Source of the DNA: JBBSVE01 sp038233815
GTDB taxonomy: Bacteria; Pseudomonadota; Alphaproteobacteria; Rhodobacterales; Rhodobacteraceae
NCBI GenBank assembly: GCA_038233815.1
Contig: JBBSVE010000136.1
Span: 1 to 8,019, forward strand
Length of the DNA: 8,019 bases
Direction of reading: 5' to 3'
The notes under the pieces were generated by a model. That model saw only the letters and a program-made list of their open reading frames with translations, ran no database searches and was not told the DNA's origin. Each line of letters begins with the position of its first letter. The first letter of the stretch is position 1. A program made the position numbers and the translations under genes. Positions 1-4,919 of the stretch are shown here, piece after piece.

Positions 1-58
1 GGCTATCGGCCTGTCGTCCACGTGCCATGCAAGTCTTCCTGATGTCGGATACGGGGGG

Positions 59-80
59 CCCGGCCCTCGAAGGGGCCGGG
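59..80 (-). terminator. GC-rich hairpin after the DUF3618 gene
   Basis: An 8-bp perfect inverted repeat, CCCGGCCC at 59-66 and GGGCCGGG at 73-80, encloses a 6-base loop. It begins 9 bases past the DUF3618 stop codon. Read on the minus strand the loop contains TTCG, which favours a stable hairpin. No T-run follows in that direction (the next bases are C-rich), so intrinsic termination is uncertain; it may instead protect the 3' end or stop transcription with help. On the plus strand, the first reading frame from base 1 reaches a stop at 40-42. A convergent gene could therefore end there and share the hairpin, but 13 codons are too few to say. Confidence 0.45.
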
Positions 81-89
81 ACCTGTCGT

Positions 90-1265
90 TCAGCTCTTTT
101 TCACGTCGCCGAGGTTCTGTTTGTCCGCCTCGGATTTGGCCGCACCCACGACGCGCTGGCCCGATGCCTTTACCTTGTCGGCCACCGCGTCGGTGATCGA
201 CTGATCCCCCACGGCGTCCTTGGCGTCGTCCTTCACGTCGTTGGCCACGGCCTTCATCTCGTCCGTGGCGGCCTTCGCCACTTTCGCAAGCTTGGCCTTC
301 TCGTCCTCGAAGATGCGGTCGGCTTCGTCGAACAGATGATCGCTCTGCTCGCCGAAATAGTCGTCTTCCATGTCGCTGCGGGGCAGGGCCGCACCGATGG
401 CAGCACCGAAAGCCGCTGCCAGAGCGCCCGCGATCAGGGGCTGTTCCTGAAAGAGGTCCACCGCCCGGTCGCGACCTTGCCGCCCGTAGTCCATCGCAGC
501 ATCCCGCGCATCCATCGCACGCTCGCGCGCCGCAACGACCCGCTGGCGTGCATCGTCGGACAGGCTCTCCGTGCCCTCGTGCAGCCGATCCCGAAGGGAG
601 GACGCCCGCTCCGACACGGTGGAGGCGAGGTCATGGGCCGTGTCCGACACCGATTGCCCGACGCCGCGCGCCGTATCGGCCACGTTTCCCGCTGCATTCT
701 GCGCGGAACCTGCTGCCGAGGAGGCCGCACCGGACACACTGTCAGCAGCACCGCCGACCGCGCCCTTGACCTTTGCGCCAACGCCGTCGCTGCCCGAAGA
801 CCCATCGCTCGTCCGCGCCCACGAGGGAACGGACCGGCCCCCGGCTTCGTCGTTGCGCATCGGTCGGCCCGACAGGTCGCTGGCGGAATAGCTCCGCGTC
901 CGGCCGCGCCATTGTGACGATCCGCTGCGGTCCGCATGATCGTCCTGACGGTCGCCCCCACCGGAATGGCCCTGCCCGCGGGCGGGATAATCCGTCCGCC
1001 CGCCCGGCGTTGCCGATTTGTCACCCAGCATCAGCCACGCAAGACCGATGCCGGTCAGCGCCAGCGCGATCGGATTGCGCTTCACCGCTTCGGAGACGGA
1101 TTGGCCGATATCGCCGCCATGTTTCTGGAGCTGGTCCGTCACCTGACGCGCCATCGATTCCACCGAGAAGCGGTCCTGCAGGCTGTCGAGCGTGCTGGTC
1201 AGGCCCGCGCGTTCGCTCTCGATCTCGCGCTCGATCTCTTCAGGCGTGCGTTCATCATTTGTCAT
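90..1265 (-). CDS. DUF3618 domain-containing membrane protein
   Basis: A 391-residue protein, third gene of the minus-strand operon. Residues about 1-50 match the DUF3618 pattern: an acidic start with TPEEIEREIESER, then SLQDRFS. A first hydrophobic segment follows at about 64-80 (KRNPIALALTGIGLAWLML). Residues 81-160 are a low-complexity stretch rich in G, S, R and D. Residues 173-221 fall into seven consecutive heptads rich in Ala, Ser and Gly, resembling LEA-type or amphipathic helical repeats. A charged helix follows (222-270), then a second hydrophobic, glycine-zipper-like segment at 275-294, and a Lys/Asp/Ala-rich helical tail. The start is well supported: AAGGAGG lies 6 bases upstream, inside the end of the preceding gene, which it overlaps by 11 bases. 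The family is annotated only as a domain of unknown function. Two membrane segments with helical soluble parts suggest an inner-membrane-associated stress protein, loosely like ElaB/YqjD. That comparison is inference. Confidence 0.85.
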   Translation of the reverse strand: MTNDERTPEEIEREIESERAGLTSTLDSLQDRFSVESMARQVTDQLQKHGGDIGQSVSEAVKRNPIALALTGIGLAWLMLGDKSATPGGRTDYPARGQGHSGGGDRQDDHADRSGSSQWRGRTRSYSASDLSGRPMRNDEAGGRSVPSWARTSDGSSGSDGVGAKVKGAVGGAADSVSGAASSAAGSAQNAAGNVADTARGVGQSVSDTAHDLASTVSERASSLRDRLHEGTESLSDDARQRVVAARERAMDARDAAMDYGRQGRDRAVDLFQEQPLIAGALAAAFGAAIGAALPRSDMEDDYFGEQSDHLFDEADRIFEDEKAKLAKVAKAATDEMKAVANDVKDDAKDAVGDQSITDAVADKVKASGQRVVGAAKSEADKQNLGDVKKS

Positions 1266-1668
1266 CGTAGACCTCCTTCACGGCTTGCGCGTCGCGCTTC
1301 ACGTTCTTTGCGGTACGGGTCGGGGCGAGGCTCTGGAGCTTGAGATCGCTCAGCCCCTTGGTGGCCATCACGTAGGCCACGATGGCAAAGATCACCCCCA
1401 CGATCAGCGCGGACCAGCTTGCGGCCAGACCGGCGCGGGTGAGCGCCGCGACCAGAGCTGCAGACAGCACGTTGAGCGCGGTCAGTGCCACGATGGCCCC
1501 CCCGGCGATCATGCCGATGGCGATGCCCGCACCTTTCAGGTTCTCGTTGATCTCGGCGCGCGCGAGGTCGACCTCGCCGCGCACGAGCGATCCGACATGC
1601 GCCATGGCGTCGCCCAAAAGGCCGCCTGCCGAGCGTGTCGCGTCGGGCCGGTTCGGATCGCTGCTCAT
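1255..1668 (-). CDS. phage holin family (holin superfamily III) membrane protein
   Basis: A small protein of 137 residues and the middle gene of the operon. It has the layout of the Phage_holin_3_6 family (PF07332): a conserved amphipathic stretch LVRGEVDLARAEINENLKGA (about 28-47), two hydrophobic membrane segments (about 47-77 and 82-104), and a basic amphipathic tail (TAKNVKRDAQAVKEV). Family members in alphaproteobacteria are chromosomal and usually sit beside DUF3618 genes. There is no lysis gene, endolysin or other phage gene nearby, so the word holin reflects family naming and not a phage function. The start overlaps the stop of the preceding gene as ATGA (4 bases), a sign of translational coupling. 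A GGGGGA run lies 6 bases upstream. Its last codons contain the ribosome binding site of the DUF3618 gene. It probably acts in the inner membrane; its exact role is unknown. Confidence 0.85.
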   Translation of the reverse strand: MSSDPNRPDATRSAGGLLGDAMAHVGSLVRGEVDLARAEINENLKGAGIAIGMIAGGAIVALTALNVLSAALVAALTRAGLAASWSALIVGVIFAIVAYVMATKGLSDLKLQSLAPTRTAKNVKRDAQAVKEVYDDK

Positions 1669-2276
1669 GTCCGGTCCCCCTGCGACGGACGGTTGATTGC
1701 GGGGCTGGCCATTCCAGATCCCGACGTCCCGGTCTGCGGCGCACCCGTATTGGTCCTCGGGGTCTGCGAACCGTAGGGTTGAGCGCGCGTGCCATAAGGT
1801 TGCGCGCTCGTCCGGCCCTGATTGTCGTTGCGCTGATCGCCGGACGTGGAATTATGCGAAACGGAATGACCCGACGCCTTGGCGAACCGGGTGGCTGCAA
1901 AGCCGAGCAATGCGGCGCTGCCGAGAAACACCATCGGATTGCGCTTGGCGAAATCGTTGAGCGTGTGGACGATCTGCCCCAGATCCTTGTCGCGCATCGC
2001 CTCCGATGCGTCGGCGAGACCGTCGGCGATCTGGCTGAACGTCCGCTCCGAGGCCGAACCGCTGCTCATCTCCTTGGCCGCACTCCGCAAGGCAGAGGAC
2101 ACGGTCTTGACTTCGTCGGCCACCGCATCGCGCGCCTGATCGGCATAGCCCGACGCCTGCGCCGTTACCGTATCGGCGACATCCTTGGCTTGCGCCTTGA
2201 GATCCGTTGCCACATCGCCAGCGGCGTCCGCGACACCCTTGTCCGTGCCGGGTGTGCCCGTGCCTGGATTGTTCAT
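1665..2276 (-). CDS. nutrient-deprivation-induced-like membrane protein
   Basis: A 203-residue protein and the first gene of the minus-strand operon. Residues about 15-75 form an Ala/Asp/Lys-rich helical region resembling LEA-like repeats. Residues 77-110 hold a conserved-looking block ending in MRDKDLGQIVHTLNDFAKRNP. One hydrophobic segment follows at about 114-130 (FLGSAALLGFAATRFAKAS). The tail (136-203) is disordered, rich in N, Q, S, G and T, and contains a 7-residue tandem repeat (AQPYGTR, AQPYGSQ at 158-171). From recall, the block before and through the membrane segment matches proteins annotated as nutrient deprivation-induced in Rhizobiales. The start is strongly supported by AGGAGG 5 bases upstream. 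Its stop overlaps the next start by 4 bases. Likely inner-membrane associated and made in stationary phase or stress; no enzymatic motif is visible. Confidence 0.75.
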   Translation of the reverse strand: MNNPGTGTPGTDKGVADAAGDVATDLKAQAKDVADTVTAQASGYADQARDAVADEVKTVSSALRSAAKEMSSGSASERTFSQIADGLADASEAMRDKDLGQIVHTLNDFAKRNPMVFLGSAALLGFAATRFAKASGHSVSHNSTSGDQRNDNQGRTSAQPYGTRAQPYGSQTPRTNTGAPQTGTSGSGMASPAINRPSQGDRT

Positions 2277-2332
2277 GTCATCCTCCTGGGTTCCGAAAAT
2301 TCTAGCATTGGCTACGACGCATCCTGAGCGAC

Positions 2333-2347
2333 CGGATCAAAGATCCG
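2333..2347 (-). promoter_or_regulatory. leader hairpin CGGATC-N3-GATCCG
   Basis: A perfect 6-bp inverted repeat with a 3-base loop, 57 bases upstream of the first gene of the stress operon. In the transcript it would form a small stem-loop with a UUU loop. If the candidate promoter at 2384-2408 is used, it lies inside the 5' leader. It is too short to name as a known RNA motif. Confidence 0.3.
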
Positions 2348-2353
2348 ACACAC

Positions 2354-2372
2354 CGTGCAACGTCGCTGCACG
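2354..2372 (-). promoter_or_regulatory. inverted repeat CGTGCA-N7-TGCACG
   Basis: A perfect 6-bp inverted repeat with a 7-base spacer. It starts about 12 bases beyond the candidate -10 of the stress operon, so it would sit over the start of the transcript. It could be a repressor operator or a stem-loop at the 5' end of the messenger. No regulator can be assigned. Confidence 0.3.
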
Positions 2373-2383
2373 TCACGAAGTCT

Positions 2384-2408
2384 AACCGTTTCACGGCAGT
2401 ATCGTTCC
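2384..2408 (-). promoter_or_regulatory. candidate EcfG-type stress promoter for the minus-strand operon
   Basis: On the minus strand GGAAC is followed by exactly 16 bases and then GGTT. The alphaproteobacterial general-stress sigma factor (EcfG) recognises GGAAC-N16/17-CGTT, so the -35 is perfect and the -10 matches 3 of 4. It points towards the nutrient-deprivation-induced-like gene and would give a leader of about 100 bases. The link fits the presumed stress role of the operon. Short motifs arise by chance, so this is a suggestion only. Confidence 0.35.
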
Positions 2409-2480
2409 CATTCGGCCCTTGATCGGCACGCCGCATCCCCAACCTGACCCGAAAGTCCCGGCGCGCGCAAAAACCGATAG

Positions 2481-2505
2481 GGAACCGACGGGATGCATCG
2501 CAGTT
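2481..2505 (+). promoter_or_regulatory. candidate EcfG-type promoter towards the AI-2E transporter
   Basis: GGAAC is followed by 16 bases and AGTT, a perfect -35 and a 3-of-4 -10 against GGAAC-N16/17-CGTT. It points at the AI-2E transporter and lies about 70 bases before the short open frame at 2573. It is weaker evidence than the minus-strand copy because the degenerate -10 is common. Confidence 0.25.
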
Positions 2506-2572
2506 AAGGATCTGACGTGATCCGGCAGACCTTGTTCCCCCGTCATAACAGCACCGGCCACGCGGGAGTTCC

Positions 2573-2638
2573 ATGTCACGCCTCACAGACCGCCCGTCTC
2601 CAGCCATAGCGTCTCAAGTCATGCCGTGCCCGGAATGA
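2573..2638 (+). CDS. possible 21-codon leader frame ahead of the AI-2E transporter
   Basis: An ATG at 2573 sits 4 bases after a GGGAG ribosome-binding-like sequence (2564-2568), the best such signal in this region. The frame runs 21 codons (starts MSRLTDRPSP, ends VMPCPE) and stops at a TGA (2636-2638) that overlaps an ATG at 2635 in the transporter frame, giving ATGA. The transporter itself has no convincing ribosome binding site. The short frame may therefore act by translational coupling. Nothing in the peptide is recognisable, and it may not be made. Confidence 0.25.
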   Translation: MSRLTDRPSPAIASQVMPCPE

Positions 2639-3777
2639 CGCCAGCCGAGACATCTGCCGATGTCGGCGAACCGGCCAAACGCAAGGACATCCATACCCTC
2701 CTGCGAAAGACGAATCGGCTTCTCACCGGCATACTGATCGTCATGGGGTTCGGTGCGCTCTATGCCGGTGCTACGTTCTTCATGCCCGTCGTCCTCGCGG
2801 TTCTTCTGGCCATGACGCTGTCGCCCGTCGTCCGGTTCCTGCGCCGCCGGGGCATCGCGGAGGGGATCTCTGCCGTCGCCGTCATGCTGATCCTGACGCT
2901 TGGCATCGGGAGCGCGTTTGCGGCACTCGGCACGCCGTTCCTTGACCTCGTGAACGACGCCCCCCGCATGGCGAAGGAGGTGCATGAGAAGTTCGACCAG
3001 TTCCGCAAACCGATTTCCACAATCACCGACGCGGCCGAGCAGGTGGACGCGGCAACGGGCGGCGGCGGTCAGGTGCAGCAGGTCTCCGTCCAGCAGCCGG
3101 GTGTGCTGTCGCAGGTCGCGGGATCGGCCCTGTCGGTGGCAACGACGACCGCCATCGTGATCATCCTGACGCTGTTCCTGCTCGCCTCGGGGGAGCATAT
3201 CTCCACCCAGATTGTAAAATCGTTCAACACTTTCGGGGACAAGAAACGCGCGCTGCGGACGGTGCGCGATATCGAGTCGGAGATCTCGCGCTATCTGCTG
3301 ACGATCACCGTCATCAACGCGGGCCTCGGTATCGCGGTGGGACTGACGATGTGGGGTCTCGGAATGCCGACCCCGGTTCTCTGGGGGGTGTTGGCGGCGA
3401 TCTTGAACTTCCTGCCCTACATCGGCTCTCTGGGCGGCATTGTGATCGTGGGCATCGTCTCGCTCGCCACCTTCCCTACGTTGGGCACGGCGATCCTGCC
3501 ACCGCTCTGCTATTTCGCCTGCACGATGGTGGAGGGGCAGTTCGTCACCCCGATGGTCGTCGGTCGCAGGCTCCGCATCAACACGGTGGCGGTGTTTCTG
3601 GCGGTGGCCTTCTGGTCTTTCCTCTGGTCGATTCCCGGCGCGCTGATGGCGGTGCCGATCCTCGTCGTTCTGAAGGTGCTTTGCGACAACGTCTCGGGGC
3701 TGCACGGAATCGGGCGGTTCCTGTCGTCGGAGGCAATCGTCGAGGACGACCCCGATCCGGTTCCCGCAGAACACTAG
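2626..3777 (+). CDS. AI-2E family transporter (UPF0118)
   Basis: A 383-residue polytopic inner-membrane protein of the AI-2E / PerM-like family. Hydrophobic segments lie at about 33-69, 80-102, 164-187, 223-245, 248-282, 285-300 and 317-350. Between the third and fourth is a soluble loop (about 103-163) with a Gly/Gln-rich stretch. Family signatures are visible: WGVLAAILNFLPYIGSLGG (253-271) and EGQFVTPMVVGRRLRI (303-318). Length fits the usual 350-390. The first in-frame start is GTG at 2626. An ATG at 2635 is equally possible and is attractive because it overlaps the stop of a preceding short frame; numbering here is from the GTG. Only a few family members are shown to export autoinducer-2, and others act as sodium/proton antiporters, so the substrate is unknown. 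It is divergent from the stress operon and may share its control. Confidence 0.88.
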   Translation: MPGMTPAETSADVGEPAKRKDIHTLLRKTNRLLTGILIVMGFGALYAGATFFMPVVLAVLLAMTLSPVVRFLRRRGIAEGISAVAVMLILTLGIGSAFAALGTPFLDLVNDAPRMAKEVHEKFDQFRKPISTITDAAEQVDAATGGGGQVQQVSVQQPGVLSQVAGSALSVATTTAIVIILTLFLLASGEHISTQIVKSFNTFGDKKRALRTVRDIESEISRYLLTITVINAGLGIAVGLTMWGLGMPTPVLWGVLAAILNFLPYIGSLGGIVIVGIVSLATFPTLGTAILPPLCYFACTMVEGQFVTPMVVGRRLRINTVAVFLAVAFWSFLWSIPGALMAVPILVVLKVLCDNVSGLHGIGRFLSSEAIVEDDPDPVPAEH

Positions 3778-3916
3778 CCTCACCGGTGCCGCCGGGTCGT
3801 AAAATTGCCGCAAAGCGACGCATCTGGTTGAATCGGGGTGCCATTGGCGCATGGACGCTGTTACCGACCCGCTTGAGCGTAGGCGCCGATGAGATCTGCG
3901 CATCCGCAAGGTCGAT

Positions 3917-4795
3917 ATGGAGAGTGCCGTGCCCACCCCCCGCGTGTCGTTCGAGTTCTTCCCGCCGAAGTCGCTCGACGCGTCCTTCCGGCTGTGGGAG
4001 ACGCTGCGGATCCTCGCCCCGCTCAGCCCCGATTTCGTGTCCGTGACCTACGGCGCAGGCGGCTCGACGCGCGATCTGACGCAGGAGACGGTGGCCCTGA
4101 TCCGGCGCCGCTTTGATATCGACGTGGCGGCCCATCTCACCTGCGTCGGTGCTGCGCGGAACCAGACGATGGCCGCGGCCAACGGCTTTGCCGACGCAGG
4201 TGTGACGGATATCGTGGCACTGCGCGGCGATGCGCCGGACGGGGCTGCGCGTTTCACGCCACATCCGGAGGGTTTCGCCTCCTCCGTGGCGCTGGTGGAG
4301 GCGCTGGCCGCGACCGGGCGCTTCAACATCCGCGTCGGCGCCTACCCTGAGCGTCACCCCGAAGCGGCGGACGCAATGGCAGACGTGGAGTGGCTTCGCC
4401 GCAAGGTGGAGGCGGGGGCGCGGTCGGCCATCACGCAATTCTTCTTCGACGCGGACCTGTTCCTGCGCTTTCGTGACCGCTGCGCGAAAGCGGGCATCGC
4501 GGCCCCGGTCATCGCCGGCATCCTGCCGATACAGAACTGGACCAGCGTCACGACGCTGGCCGCCAAATGTGGCGCATCCATCCCTTCGCCGCTCCGCGAT
4601 GCGTTCGAGGCGGCGCGGGGGGAGGGGGAGACGCTGCGCGTGGCGACCGAGGCCTGCACCACGCTCTGCGCCCGGCTGGTGGAGGAGGGGGTGATGGACC
4701 TCCATTTCTACACCCTCAACAATGCCACCCTGACGCGCGCCGTCTGCCATGATCTCGGCGTCCGGTCGGTGGCCAAGATGCGGGACGTTGCCTGA
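3917..4795 (+). CDS. metF: 5,10-methylenetetrahydrofolate reductase
   Basis: A cytosolic FAD enzyme that reduces 5,10-methylene- to 5-methyltetrahydrofolate, the methyl donor for methionine synthesis. The 292 residues cover the single-domain bacterial (MetF-type) TIM barrel, without the C-terminal regulatory domain of eukaryotic enzymes. Conserved elements in order: VSFEFFPPKS (10-19) with the active-site Glu13; TYGAGGS (44-50); AHLTC (72-76); ALRGD (101-105) with the flavin-tuning Asp105; GAYPERHPEA (141-150); AITQFFFD (171-178) with substrate-binding Gln174; GILPI (201-205); HFYTLNN (263-269). The ATG at 3917 has AAGG 5 bases upstream. A GTG at 3929, with GGAG 6 bases upstream, would begin the protein at the conserved TPRVSFEFFPP block and may be the true start. 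It lies 139 bases after the transporter and 124 before putA, so separate transcription is possible. Confidence 0.95.
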   Translation: MESAVPTPRVSFEFFPPKSLDASFRLWETLRILAPLSPDFVSVTYGAGGSTRDLTQETVALIRRRFDIDVAAHLTCVGAARNQTMAAANGFADAGVTDIVALRGDAPDGAARFTPHPEGFASSVALVEALAATGRFNIRVGAYPERHPEAADAMADVEWLRRKVEAGARSAITQFFFDADLFLRFRDRCAKAGIAAPVIAGILPIQNWTSVTTLAAKCGASIPSPLRDAFEAARGEGETLRVATEACTTLCARLVEEGVMDLHFYTLNNATLTRAVCHDLGVRSVAKMRDVA

Positions 4796-4810
4796 GCGCA
4801 CCCGGTGCGC
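4796..4810 (+). terminator. weak hairpin directly after metF
   Basis: The seven bases GCGCACC following the stop codon are mirrored by GGTGCGC one base later, a perfect inverted repeat that would fold into a short GC-rich stem. No T-run follows. It may weakly terminate or separate metF from putA, but it is small and could be chance in GC-rich DNA. Confidence 0.25.
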
Positions 4811-4855
4811 CGCCGATTTCTCATCATCCCCCTTCGGCCGCGCGCCATTCCGGTC

Positions 4856-4861
4856 TATATT
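4856..4861 (+). promoter_or_regulatory. possible -10 box of putA (TATATT)
   Basis: TATATT matches the TATAAT consensus at 5 of 6 positions and stands out in very GC-rich DNA, 58 bases before the putA start. No good TTGACA-like -35 is visible at 17 bases (TTCGGC), which fits a promoter needing an activator. It supports a putA promoter separate from metF. Confidence 0.35.
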
Positions 4862-4864
4862 ACA

Positions 4865-4895
4865 GCCGGACGGTCCCGGAGCACGCTTGTCCGGC
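4865..4895 (+). promoter_or_regulatory. 7-bp inverted repeat in the putA leader
   Basis: GCCGGAC (4865-4871) and GTCCGGC (4889-4895) are a perfect inverted repeat with a 17-base spacer. It lies just downstream of the TATATT box and ends 24 bases before the putA start. The half-sites are 24 bases apart centre to centre, close to two DNA turns, so a dimeric regulator could bind one face. Alternatively it is a messenger stem-loop just ahead of the GAGG ribosome binding site. Function is inferred. Confidence 0.3.
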
Positions 4896-4919
4896 CTGCA
4901 CAGACAGAGGAATGCCACC

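Larger units (their letters stand above)
2277..2625. other. divergent intergenic control region
   Basis: About 350 bases separate the minus-strand stress operon from the AI-2E transporter, and the stretch is less GC-rich than the flanking genes. It holds the AGGAGG ribosome binding site of the operon (plus-strand CCTCCT at 2282-2287), two perfect inverted repeats, three GGAAC elements in both orientations, and a 21-codon open frame at its right edge. The minus-strand open frame running from 2607 to 2302 has no recognisable domain and no good ribosome binding site, so I treat the region as regulatory and not coding. Confidence 0.6.

Noticed and set aside
27..917. A 296-codon plus-strand frame
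   Set aside because: It is antisense to the DUF3618 gene, which has a strong ribosome binding site and a family match.
1255..1668. Prophage lysis gene, suggested by the holin family name
   Set aside because: No endolysin, spanin or other phage gene is near, and this family sits chromosomally beside DUF3618 genes in alphaproteobacteria.
2302..2607. A 101-codon minus-strand frame in the intergenic region
   Set aside because: No convincing ribosome binding site and no recognisable features. It spans the candidate promoters and inverted repeats, which fit regulatory DNA better.
3778..3916. A SAM- or SAH-type riboswitch ahead of metF
   Set aside because: I looked for conserved core pieces and a clear pseudoknot and saw only a weak 5-bp stem near 3838-3850. 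The gap is short and nothing matched the motifs I know.
2614..3936. A 440-codon minus-strand frame
   Set aside because: It is antisense to the AI-2E transporter, is full of Arg, His, Gln and Asp, and has no domain or ribosome binding site.
2626..4795. A functional link between autoinducer-2 export and metF (methyl cycle)
   Set aside because: The AI-2E family name does not establish autoinducer-2 transport, no luxS or methyl-cycle partner is in the window, and the two genes are 139 bases apart with no sign of a shared operon.
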